Assembly: GCA_003259005.1 (NCBI GenBank)
Contig: QLII01000001.1
Location: 4,914,501 to 4,978,500 of the forward strand
Length of the DNA stretch: 64,000 nucleotides
Source: Spirosoma telluris
Lineage (GTDB): Bacteria; Bacteroidota; Bacteroidia; Cytophagales; Spirosomataceae
Direction: 5' to 3'
Below the pieces are notes generated by a model. The model did not search any database, had not been told where the DNA came from, and worked only from the letters and a program-made list of their open reading frames with translations. Positions 1 through 8,084 of the stretch are shown here, in pieces. The position numbers and the translations under genes were made by a program. The stretch's first letter is position 1. Each line of letters begins with the position of its first letter.

Positions 1-151
1 GCAGATCAAAGTATGCGTCTAATTCAACTTTACGACCTAGAATAGTTACTCTCATTCTAGCATCCGCCAATAATGAGTTAATAAAATAACGAATATAAAC
101 ACCAATCCCAGAGTTGTTAATCATTCTGGCATCTATACAAATATGTTTCAT
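1..151 (-). CDS. Glycosyltransferase, family 4-like, N-terminal fragment
   Basis: This gene runs off the left edge; only the first 50 residues are visible. They read MKHICIDARMINNSGIGVY and onward, the classic start of a GT-B fold family 4 glycosyltransferase, where the IDARM and GIGxY segments form the first strand and the glycine-rich loop of the N-terminal Rossmann domain. The protein would transfer a sugar from a nucleotide-sugar donor onto a lipid-linked glycan at the cytoplasmic face of the membrane. It is the last visible member of a minus-strand run of polysaccharide genes, 53 bases below the methyltransferase. The sugar and linkage cannot be read from this fragment. Confidence 0.75.
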   Translation of the reverse strand, partial: MKHICIDARMINNSGIGVYIRYFINSLLADARMRVTILGRKVELDAYFDL

Positions 152-204
152 TTCTTTGACAAAAGCTTCATCTTAGTCCTGCTCACCAAAATTTATGCAT
201 ATAG

Positions 205-927
205 CTAGCGACTATAAGGCCCTGTAAAGAAATTAGTTTCTAGTTGCTTAGTGATAGGGAATTTTGCGTATCCATCATCCATATAAGATCTTTCCTTTTT
301 TAATAGCATAAACATACTCCAGGCCATAGTTGGAAAAAGCCTAGCAAGGGGCTTGGCTATGACGGCCGGAAAAGGATAAAAGTTACTCCCACCAAACTGT
401 TCCAGTTTATAACCTCCTGGAAAGCCAGAGTCTAATAACTTAAAAAAATCATTACGAGTGTAGCCACGTACATGTGCTGAATCATTCTGGATACAGGTAG
501 GTTGATTACCAATAAGTAGAAGTAAACGATTGTGCAATGATGCCAAATTAGGAACACCAATAATAAAATGTCCCCCTACTTTAAGAACACGTGTTACTTC
601 ATGCATAATCCAGAATACTTCTTTCACATGTTCAAAAACCTGATTAATCATTACCACATCAATCGACTCATCCTCAAAGGGCAACCGATCTTTTTCCAAA
701 TCTACAGAAAAAACATTAATGCCTTTTTCTTTCAATGTCTTAACATAAGGAGCATAGCTTTCTAATGCATATAATACGGCATCAGGGTTCTGCTTCTTCG
801 CGAGCATCAAATCATCACCTTGGCCTGCGCCCAAATCCACTACGGTTGTATAAGGTAATGATTTTTTCAAAAAATCAGCAATATGATGCCGGCCATAGTT
901 AAGGTTCTTATCAATCATTAGTTCCAT
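205..927 (-). CDS. Class I SAM-dependent methyltransferase
   Basis: A 240-residue soluble protein with a Methyltransf_11-type Rossmann core. Motif I is VVDLGAGQGDD (about residues 30-40), the acidic loop after strand 2 is ALESYAPY, and the motif IV/post-I region is IDVVMINQVFEHV followed by RVLKVGGHFIIGVPN. It should methylate a small molecule or a sugar of the surface glycan; the substrate is not evident. Its start overlaps the end of the Wzy-like gene by 17 bases, so the two are translated from one message. An alternative start three codons in is possible. It is one of three methyltransferases in this cluster. Confidence 0.8.
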   Translation of the reverse strand: MELMIDKNLNYGRHHIADFLKKSLPYTTVVDLGAGQGDDLMLAKKQNPDAVLYALESYAPYVKTLKEKGINVFSVDLEKDRLPFEDESIDVVMINQVFEHVKEVFWIMHEVTRVLKVGGHFIIGVPNLASLHNRLLLLIGNQPTCIQNDSAHVRGYTRNDFFKLLDSGFPGGYKLEQFGGSNFYPFPAVIAKPLARLFPTMAWSMFMLLKKERSYMDDGYAKFPITKQLETNFFTGPYSR

Positions 928-2242
928 TATTTAGATTTGATTCCTGTGTTTGCAATTCAAATTTTTCCGTATTCTGTGTCTTAACAACAAAATATATACC
1001 ATTCAGCAAACCGATGTGAACCCATAAATAAGCTCGCAATATACTCTGATTAAAGCACAGTATTATCAATTCAAATAACAGGCTCCAGACAAATGCCTTT
1101 AGCAAAATATATGTTGAATTGTTATAGGATTTCTGTTTAGTGGCCAAAGTTGATTTTATAAGCAAGCAATATATGTACCGTAAAAAAAATAAAAAGCCTA
1201 TAAGACCACTTGCCGTTAAAACTTCAACAAATATATTCATGCTTATATCATAAGGTTTTATAGTTTCTTGAGAAATCGAAACAACACCTTTCTCGAAAGC
1301 AATAGCCTGGGAAACTCCACCCAGGCTATACCCTTTTAAAGGGTTACGACCAAAAATAGTTAACTGTGTTAATAAGCCATCCAATCGTTCTGCACTCGAA
1401 TGATCAGAACCTCCCATTATACCTAATCCACTTAATAAAAAACCGAATTCAGCATTATTAATAATGTATATAATTGTGCCACCTAGTACTACTGAAAACC
1501 CTACTACGAAAAGTAGAAGTTGTATCAGGTTTTTTCGATTTACAATCAATTCAAAACAGAGAACCTGTAAAGCCGCCACTAAAATCCCCATGCGAGATGT
1601 ACTAAGAATTATAGCTGTTAGTGAAACGGCAGCGGTGTAAAAGGGAAGTCGTCCAAAAAGGTTAATTTCTCTTCGGAAGAGATAATAGGCAAGTGAAAAA
1701 CCTATTAGCAAGTAAGTTGTGTAATAAGATGGCTCATAAGAAAACCCATTTATCCGAGCTAAACGACCAAGAATCCACCATTGTTCTACTAAAATACTGA
1801 TACCAACTAAGGCTAATGAGAATTGCAATAAACCGAATAACGCAACCGCAAGAAATGAAAACAGATACAACTTAATAATTTGGTTGACGTGTTTCTTAGT
1901 TACTATAAAATTACCGCATACAGCTATAAATATGAAATGAATATATAGCCAAACAATATAGCCAATATTCCTCGCTAGTAAGGGCGTATTTGGGATAAAA
2001 ATAATTAAAATTAATGACCAGGCGAGAAACGGGATAATACCTAACACTTTTATGTGTATTGTATTCTTCCAAATCATATCTGCAACACTAATTACAAATA
2101 ATAATATAACAATTATATATACGAATCGAAATGAAAAACCACCAAGCTTTAGGTTTAAAAAAATATCAAATGATGAACTTAAAAATACAAGCAAGAACAA
2201 TAGATTCAACAATTGGCGATATGTTATAGATCTATCTTTCAC
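911..2242 (-). CDS. O-antigen ligase / Wzy-like polymerase membrane protein
   Basis: A 443-residue integral membrane protein with about ten to twelve hydrophobic segments and a large periplasmic loop in the second half (about residues 270-330, with GGSDHSSAERLDGL and NPLKGYSLGG). This layout, and the position among glycosyltransferase, flippase and acetyltransferase genes, fits the Wzy polymerase / WaaL ligase superfamily, which joins lipid-linked repeat units at the periplasmic face. Polymerase and ligase cannot be told apart here. The start is GTG and overlaps the stop of the upstream glycosyltransferase in a GTGA arrangement, which suggests translational coupling. Confidence 0.75.
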   Translation of the reverse strand: MKDRSITYRQLLNLLFLLVFLSSSFDIFLNLKLGGFSFRFVYIIVILLFVISVADMIWKNTIHIKVLGIIPFLAWSLILIIFIPNTPLLARNIGYIVWLYIHFIFIAVCGNFIVTKKHVNQIIKLYLFSFLAVALFGLLQFSLALVGISILVEQWWILGRLARINGFSYEPSYYTTYLLIGFSLAYYLFRREINLFGRLPFYTAAVSLTAIILSTSRMGILVAALQVLCFELIVNRKNLIQLLLFVVGFSVVLGGTIIYIINNAEFGFLLSGLGIMGGSDHSSAERLDGLLTQLTIFGRNPLKGYSLGGVSQAIAFEKGVVSISQETIKPYDISMNIFVEVLTASGLIGFLFFLRYIYCLLIKSTLATKQKSYNNSTYILLKAFVWSLLFELIILCFNQSILRAYLWVHIGLLNGIYFVVKTQNTEKFELQTQESNLNNGTND

Positions 2243-3528
2243 AAGTGCGTATTAATGTATCTGTTCTCATTAACAAAGGGCAACCTATCTTGGTGTTCTT
2301 CTATTAAAAAAGCCTGATTTTCTGCGCGAACATAGCGGTACATAAATTTACATAGCAATGCATATTTTTCAAAACCTATAATAAACTTTATTAGCTTAGC
2401 TATACGATTTAATAATTTCAATTTATGATCAAAACCTTCAAAATTTGATTCGTTTAACTTGTCAAGATTTGAGCTGGTGCCCAATAAGCGATTTCTTTTT
2501 AATAAATTATGATAGGATGTAGAACTAACCGTTTCAAACGGGCTAGACCGTATTTCGCCAATTTCAATTAGCCGACGATAAAAACGGCGGTGAAATTGAG
2601 CAATGGGAGTTCCATTGTCGAATGAGGCATATGAATAAGCAAGTTTAGCCAATTGCGACGCAATATTTTCTTTGATAAGCAAATCTGCATAAAATTGACT
2701 CACATGGTTTATGTCATTAAAGCGTTTTGCTTGAATTGGCATGAATTTTCCTAACGCAGATGCTTCTTTAAAGTGGTAGTTTGAAAAGTGATAAAAAATA
2801 AGTGGTTCTTCGCTGCTACCCTTAATTCGATTTATAATGAAATACTGGCCATTCCGTTCTATTAACTGGCGCTCATGCCAGTTCCAGACCGCCATATTAT
2901 ACCCAAGGCCTTTTTCAATGTAAACATCATTGAAGTACATAGGTAGGAAATCAGTCCATTTTTGATCGACATGTAGCCCATCAGTACGATCTGCATAGCA
3001 CTGCTCTGTAAGTCGGTTGCACCACCAGTTAACTATTTTTAACCCGTTATCAGAATACTTTAGTGCACAAAAACCTAAATTAAAAATTCCGGCAAAAAGA
3101 ATATTACCTTCTCTAAACAAGCCAGTGTAATTCTCTTCTATTGTGTTATAGTGTGGAGTCAGTACCATTGATGATACTTGTAGATTCGAAAAAACGCCAT
3201 CGAGTTTATCGAAAATATAAATATCAGGGTCAAAATAAATAACCTGCTTGTATCCTTTGTTAAATAGAAATCTAAAGCAAAAGGGTTTAAGTGCAGTGCA
3301 AAACTCTGTCACATTGTACTTAAATGCCATTTCTGTTAATTGTGTTATACCCAGGTTTTCAGCGGCAATAATTGGATATCGCTGCTTAGAAAAGTCAATC
3401 AAATCATCTTCCCGGTCTGCTACAACAATAATAAATGTAATATCAGGGTGATGCTGTCGTAATGAATCGCCTAGTATATTAGCCAGTGGGATATAATTCT
3501 TGGCGACTATAGTAAAAACTGCTTGCAC
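2239..3528 (-). CDS. GT-A type glycosyltransferase (GT8-like)
   Basis: A 429-residue soluble protein starting at GTG. The N-terminus (QAVFTIVAKNYIPLANILG) and the motif VIYFDPDIYIFDKLD, a DxD-type metal and nucleotide-sugar site near residue 100, mark a nucleotide-diphospho-sugar transferase with a GT-A fold, as in GT8-like enzymes. A later stretch with HVDQKWTDFLPMYF and NMAVWNWHER resembles the acceptor side of the same enzymes. It probably adds one sugar of the repeat unit. It is coupled downstream to the polymerase gene by a 4-base overlap and sits 5 bases after the methyltransferase gene upstream. Donor and acceptor are unknown. Confidence 0.7.
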   Translation of the reverse strand: MQAVFTIVAKNYIPLANILGDSLRQHHPDITFIIVVADREDDLIDFSKQRYPIIAAENLGITQLTEMAFKYNVTEFCTALKPFCFRFLFNKGYKQVIYFDPDIYIFDKLDGVFSNLQVSSMVLTPHYNTIEENYTGLFREGNILFAGIFNLGFCALKYSDNGLKIVNWWCNRLTEQCYADRTDGLHVDQKWTDFLPMYFNDVYIEKGLGYNMAVWNWHERQLIERNGQYFIINRIKGSSEEPLIFYHFSNYHFKEASALGKFMPIQAKRFNDINHVSQFYADLLIKENIASQLAKLAYSYASFDNGTPIAQFHRRFYRRLIEIGEIRSSPFETVSSTSYHNLLKRNRLLGTSSNLDKLNESNFEGFDHKLKLLNRIAKLIKFIIGFEKYALLCKFMYRYVRAENQAFLIEEHQDRLPFVNENRYINTHL

Positions 3529-3533
3529 GATGA

Positions 3534-4187
3534 TTAAACTTTTTGGCTCACTACTATATTCTGAGCGGCCAGGAATGAATCTAATAACCCCAAATGTACG
3601 AATCGGAAGCGCGCTCTCCGGGGCGTTATGAAGTAGTTTGGGATAGACCGAATAGGTTTAAGTTGATCTGTGGTTAATAACTCTGTAAGGTCTTTCTTAC
3701 CAAAGAATCGAAGATGTGTTTTATCCATAATTCCGCTTGCCTTATACTGAAATCGACCTGTCAAAAAGATTCGGCTTAGGTTTACGACTTCTCGAATGTT
3801 TGGACAGGAAACAATAATAACTCCCCCTTTTTTCAGATAAGGCGTTATTCGCTCAACGGTTTTCCATGGATCAATTAAATGCTCCAACACGTCCCCACAT
3901 AAAATTACGTCAAAATAATCTGTTGGGTAGTCCGGCAGTTGATCCTCAATATTTCCAATAAATAACCGATCAATTAATGTATTTTGTTGATTAGAGTTAG
4001 GTATAGCAAATAACTCAACACCAAATACTTCTGCTGCAAGTTTTCGTTCTTTAATGGCAACCAACGTATCGCAGCCACCTGAACCAATTTCCAGCACTCG
4101 CCCATTAGGATTAAGGGGCATCTGGCTTATTAGGTCTTCTCGTATCTGAGTAAAATAGATTGGTTGCTTATGCTCGTATAGCTGCAT
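3534..4187 (-). CDS. Class I SAM-dependent methyltransferase
   Basis: A 217-residue protein. Motif I is VLEIGSGGCDTLVA (about residues 31-44), followed by VFGVELFAI, DVILCGDVLEHLIDPW and LKKGGVIIVSCPN, which together define a Methyltransf_11/23-type class I fold. The C-terminal part (TGRFQYKASGIMDKTHLRFF) is typical of methyltransferases in bacterial glycan clusters. It overlaps the acetyltransferase gene upstream by 20 bases and is 5 bases from the GT8-like gene downstream, so it belongs to the same operon. The methyl acceptor is not known; a sugar of the surface polymer is the natural guess. Confidence 0.8.
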   Translation of the reverse strand: MQLYEHKQPIYFTQIREDLISQMPLNPNGRVLEIGSGGCDTLVAIKERKLAAEVFGVELFAIPNSNQQNTLIDRLFIGNIEDQLPDYPTDYFDVILCGDVLEHLIDPWKTVERITPYLKKGGVIIVSCPNIREVVNLSRIFLTGRFQYKASGIMDKTHLRFFGKKDLTELLTTDQLKPIRSIPNYFITPRRARFRFVHLGLLDSFLAAQNIVVSQKV

Positions 4188-4755
4188 TATGCCAAGTTTG
4201 AGTTTGTGGATTATACTGTTTTAGTAATCTTGCCGGCACCCCCGCTACAACACAATAATCTGGAAATGAATGTGTTACAACTGAATGAGCGCCTACTACA
4301 CAGTTGCGCCCCAAGTGTACTCCAGGAAGGATTGAAACCCTATAGCCTAAAAATGTATTTTCGCCAATATAAACGGAACCTTTACTGTATAAAGGTTGTG
4401 AAACGGGAGGTCCTCCATTTGGGTCTGTCCCATGCCCATGGTCAGATATGTATACGTGCTCACTAATCAGGCAGCCATTGGCAATACTTACATTATCAAT
4501 AGCTGTTAGACAGAAGTAATTACCTATTGTAACATCGGCACCAATTTTTATGCATGGGGTAAAATGCTGGTCTTTGTAAGAATTTATAGCTGACAACCAA
4601 GCCATTTTTCCAATTGTACTTCGCTCGCCAAGTTCGATATAACTTCCACCTGTTACGCTCACATAAGGTATAGACAGATAGCTATCTGTACCTAATCGAA
4701 TTTTTAGTATATTACGGGTAAGCCAACGAATAAACGCTTTTACTAAACGACTCAT
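4168..4755 (-). CDS. Acyltransferase, left-handed beta-helix (WbbJ-like)
   Basis: About 195 residues from the ATG at 4755; a longer reading from TTG at 4767 would only add four residues. The sequence shows hexapeptide repeats such as IGADVTIGNYF, IANGCLISEH, IGENTFLGYR and LGRNCVVGAHSVV, which form a left-handed beta-helix. The motif VYISDHGHGTDP is the catalytic-histidine region of the xenobiotic acetyltransferase / WbbJ family. Such enzymes form trimers and O-acetylate sugars from acetyl-CoA. The gene follows the flippase gene closely (19 bases) and overlaps the methyltransferase gene downstream. Confidence 0.85.
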   Translation of the reverse strand: MSRLVKAFIRWLTRNILKIRLGTDSYLSIPYVSVTGGSYIELGERSTIGKMAWLSAINSYKDQHFTPCIKIGADVTIGNYFCLTAIDNVSIANGCLISEHVYISDHGHGTDPNGGPPVSQPLYSKGSVYIGENTFLGYRVSILPGVHLGRNCVVGAHSVVTHSFPDYCVVAGVPARLLKQYNPQTQTWHNAAIRA

Positions 4756-4774
4756 ATAACAACACAATAAATGA

Positions 4775-6094
4775 CTATTTATGGGTTGCCCATAAAGTAT
4801 GAGCTGGAAAATACCTTTCCAGCGTCCAATGCAATGACAAAGTTACTACAATTTGTGTAATTACGGCAGCAGTGGCTGCCCCATTAGCTCCATAGAAAGC
4901 CGTTAGAAACGTACAAATTAGCAGGCTAAAAAATATAGATATGTTAAATATCAACGCATTATATTTTTGCTTTTGATATATTAGCAGAACCTGATAGGCA
5001 GGTGCATTTAAACAAACAATGAGCGGCAAAAAGCTCAAAATACGTAGTAATGTAACTGCATCTGGTTGTTCACTTCCAGTAGCTAAGTAAATCAATTGAC
5101 TAGCCAAGATGTTTACGAAAGTGCATAGAATTCCAATAAACAATGTAAATAAAATATAATACCTCCGAATAAAATTTGTTACTGCAACATGTGATTCAGA
5201 TGCTAAACGACATAATACAGGATAAGTTGCCTGTGAGAATAAACTGATTAGTTGCCATAGTGCAAAAGTAATTTTTTCAGCTATCCCATATTTGCCGACT
5301 ATATCATCTGTTGCAAAAAATCCTAATATAATTATTGTAGAATTACTAAAAATTACTGCAGAAAAATTTGATACAAAAAAGTACCAACCGTTACGAATTT
5401 CTGCAACAATAACCTCAATTGGTTGCCATTTAAAGATAAGTTTGTACTTGTAAAAAGCATAAATAATTCCAACAACACCAGACAAAAGATTCGCGGCACC
5501 AAATAACCCAACCACATACTTGTAGTCTGCTGGCTCTCTAATAAGAATAACAATCAATAGCATCGAGCCAATTTTAGCCAATACGTTTATCCAGGTCAAA
5601 TGGCGCATGTCCTCCATGCCTTGAAACAACCATAAAGGCATTACACATCCTCCTGCTATGTAAATTATTCCAAAACTATATAAGTAGCTATCATCGGAAA
5701 AGCGAGGTATTAAGATAATACCCACTCCTGTTATTAGGCAACATAGAATAAAAAAATAAAATTTTGTTTGTAATATTCCAGATACAATCTGTGATAATTT
5801 AGGCAAGTTCTCCCGCGCTAAAGCTACTGCACGGGGTGCTGACAAGTTAAATCCATAGTCAGTAAACATTGTAAGATATATCATTATATTAAGTGCGTAA
5901 GTCACTGCACCAAAGTAGCTATCTCCGATTTTCCGAAAAAGATATGGATAAATAAGTATAGGTATAACAAAATTAGTAAACTGTACTAAACCAAGCGAAG
6001 CCATATTAGTAATCAATTTACTATCGGTCTTTAGAAAACTAATAGCTTGAATTATAAATTTATTTTTCTGCAAAACAAATGGATTAATTTTCAT
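4775..6094 (-). CDS. Oligosaccharide flippase (Wzx-like, MATE/MOP superfamily)
   Basis: A 439-residue membrane protein with about twelve to fourteen hydrophobic helices and the N-terminal pattern of polysaccharide exporters (GLVQFTNFVIPILIYPYLFRKIG, here split by the first helix). It would turn undecaprenyl-linked repeat units from the cytoplasmic to the periplasmic face before polymerisation by the Wzy-like protein downstream. The ATG is preceded by an AT-rich leader containing a 12-bp hairpin (6158-6190). It is the first gene of the tightly packed part of the cluster, since the next gene upstream is more than 460 bases away. Confidence 0.85.
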   Translation of the reverse strand: MKINPFVLQKNKFIIQAISFLKTDSKLITNMASLGLVQFTNFVIPILIYPYLFRKIGDSYFGAVTYALNIMIYLTMFTDYGFNLSAPRAVALARENLPKLSQIVSGILQTKFYFFILCCLITGVGIILIPRFSDDSYLYSFGIIYIAGGCVMPLWLFQGMEDMRHLTWINVLAKIGSMLLIVILIREPADYKYVVGLFGAANLLSGVVGIIYAFYKYKLIFKWQPIEVIVAEIRNGWYFFVSNFSAVIFSNSTIIILGFFATDDIVGKYGIAEKITFALWQLISLFSQATYPVLCRLASESHVAVTNFIRRYYILFTLFIGILCTFVNILASQLIYLATGSEQPDAVTLLRILSFLPLIVCLNAPAYQVLLIYQKQKYNALIFNISIFFSLLICTFLTAFYGANGAATAAVITQIVVTLSLHWTLERYFPAHTLWATHK

Positions 6095-6563
6095 TAATTA
6101 TGCGATTAATATTGGGTCAAAACACAATGGCCTATTGACCAATATTAGTAACAGTTATTTTTACATTTACCATCGTGATAAATGTAAAAAATATACTTCT
6201 TATCTTTAAAACTAAATAACTGTAAGATGGTTTTATTCTGTCTTACAAATGAATTTAGTCATTTGCAAGCATCCAAAAAACTTAGATAGTTTATACGTAA
6301 AATCTTTGTCGAAATTTTCTGTATAAACTATCTCTATTGATACAAATAAACCAATTAGAGGCTTTATAAATGAGTGAGAATGAAGTCAATATCTTTACCT
6401 AAATCAATTAGTCATCTAAGGTCTGAGATGAGTTCATCTAGAAAATACCAAATGATCCTAAAGGTAGATAAGTGTGGTAAAATATGACAATAGAAGTCGC
6501 CCTTAACCTCATTGTATCATTTCCTACTGGTAACAGTCCGTCATTTCATAGGAAATATCACTA
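6095..6563. other. AT-rich intergenic region with three hairpins
   Basis: I see no convincing gene in these 469 bases. They hold three perfect short inverted repeats: 12-bp arms at 6158-6169 and 6179-6190, 7-bp arms at 6246-6252 and 6259-6265, and 12-bp arms at 6285-6296 and 6321-6332 with a 24-base loop. On the minus strand they lie after the methyltransferase stop and before the flippase start. The stems are almost all A-T, so they may be weak terminators for the upstream gene or structure in the leader of the flippase operon. Confidence 0.45.
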
Positions 6564-7448
6564 CTACAGCTTAGATGCTTTGCGCCCTATAAAGTTAGCG
6601 GCAACAACGGAGGTACGGCTAAGTAAATTAAACAAAAACGTACTCTTCAGCACTGCCGAAGTGGTCATATAATATAAGAGCCTAGCCATTACTCTGCTTG
6701 GGCTATAAACCCGCACTCCATTTATGCGTTTAGATAATATGACCTCTAGTCTTTCAAGTGGCTCTGTTTCGTAAGCTGAAGGTGTCAGTTGAATGTGCCT
6801 AAAGCGATTAGTTTTTAGAAAGTTAACATATTCCCAATTGTAGTACACATGCTCATTACCACCATAATGCCCCATCTGCTCAGGAAAATGCTCCAGCTTA
6901 TAATACCACCGCTTTTTACTCATCCATGGGCGCAAGTAATTTTCACTCGCCAATACGATATATCCATCTTGCTTTAATAAGTTGTATGAATTTTCTAGTG
7001 CTTTGTTTGGCTGATCGCAGTGGTGTAGACTGGCATTAAAAAATACTACGTCAAAGTTTTGTTCGCCTAACTTGTCAAGGTCCTCTGCTACACCTTCAAT
7101 AGTCCTTATATTGAGGTTCATTTTCTTAGCTAATTGAGCAATAATGTCGCAGTAAACTGGATTAGGCTCTAGCGCGTAAACTTCATGACCTTTCGAAGCG
7201 AGTAAAGCACTGCTTTGCCCCATACCAACTCCAATATCAAGAATTTTTAGCGGCCCTTTAGGCAAGTATGATAAGAGCTTTGCGTACTCTTTGGCGGCAA
7301 CCGAAGACGTTTCCTTATTGGTAATATAATCGTTTACAGTACGGGAAGCATGAAGAATTTCATACTGTGAGTCTTGATATCCTTTGAGAGCAACAATTTC
7401 ATCAGCGACACCCTCGCTATAATTGGTTGAGATTTTCTGGCTAATCAT
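6564..7448 (-). CDS. Class I SAM-dependent methyltransferase
   Basis: A 294-residue protein. Motif I is ILDIGVGMGQSSALLA (about residues 70-85), followed by VYALEPNPVYCDII, VVFFNASLHHCDQP and LLKQDGYIVLASEN, a complete class I methyltransferase core. The C-terminal hundred residues contain LEVILSKRINGVRVYSPSRV, outside the core and of unknown role. The protein resembles sugar-biosynthesis methyltransferases in which glycan context decides the substrate. It stands alone, with a 469-base gap downstream and a divergent secreted protein gene upstream, so it is probably transcribed on its own. Confidence 0.75.
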   Translation of the reverse strand: MISQKISTNYSEGVADEIVALKGYQDSQYEILHASRTVNDYITNKETSSVAAKEYAKLLSYLPKGPLKILDIGVGMGQSSALLASKGHEVYALEPNPVYCDIIAQLAKKMNLNIRTIEGVAEDLDKLGEQNFDVVFFNASLHHCDQPNKALENSYNLLKQDGYIVLASENYLRPWMSKKRWYYKLEHFPEQMGHYGGNEHVYYNWEYVNFLKTNRFRHIQLTPSAYETEPLERLEVILSKRINGVRVYSPSRVMARLLYYMTTSAVLKSTFLFNLLSRTSVVAANFIGRKASKL

Positions 7449-8084
7449 GTAAGCTTTAATGTTACACTATGTTCGTGGACTTAAAAAGTCTGATAAGTTT
7501 ACAAATATTTTGTTTCAATTCAATGAAACGTGTCGTTTCCTAACCTTTTAGATACTTGCCCTGATACTACCTACAACGAGCAATGTCGATGTTAGCGCAT
7601 GTTTGATCACTTTATTTGGTAAGCCTACCTTTATTTCCTTTACGTGACTTTCACTGTGCTAGCCCAGCTTTTTGGTTTTATCCTTAACGTGAGACAAACA
7701 TTACCAAAGAAGACTTCTTAAGTGATTTCGCCTAATAAGCTAGTGCCGTTATTTTCCAGTACAAATCTACAGATGGTTTCAGTGTTATCTCTATGAGGGA
7801 TTACAATTCCATCAATTACACTGAGAAGCGAATGTCAACGCTGGTGCTTGTCTTCCAAAATTTGTTAAATAACTTACTATAGCGCTCGTTGTCCACTTAA
7901 AGCCATTAGTTATAAAACTGATTTATTGGAAACTTGAAAGCTACCATAGCAATAACTTAGTCACTTCAAGTACGGATTCTCGTTTTAAGACTATTCAAAA
8001 CATACTCTTGTTAGCGTTAGTTATTAGAGTTTCTTGACTCCAAAAATGATTTCAATATAACCGTTATTAATACGTTTTACTTTC
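7449..8084. other. Intergenic region between divergent genes
   Basis: This 636-base gap separates the minus-strand methyltransferase from the plus-strand beta-helix protein. I find no open frame with a plausible start or family signature on either strand and no strong hairpin. It must hold the promoters of both genes, but I could not assign a good TTG / TAnnTTTG pair. The low G+C and lack of coding signal would also fit decayed sequence at the edge of the polysaccharide cluster. Confidence 0.4.

Noticed and set aside
6484..6672. A 62-codon plus-strand frame in and after the gap before the methyltransferase
   Set aside because: It runs mostly antisense to the methyltransferase 3' end, with no family likeness or start signal.
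8034..8061. TTGACT, 16 bases, TATAAC upstream of the beta-helix gene, resembling an E. coli sigma70 promoter
   Set aside because: The Bacteroidota vegetative sigma factor recognises TTG / TAnnTTTG and not the E. coli boxes, and such a match is expected by chance in AT-rich DNA.
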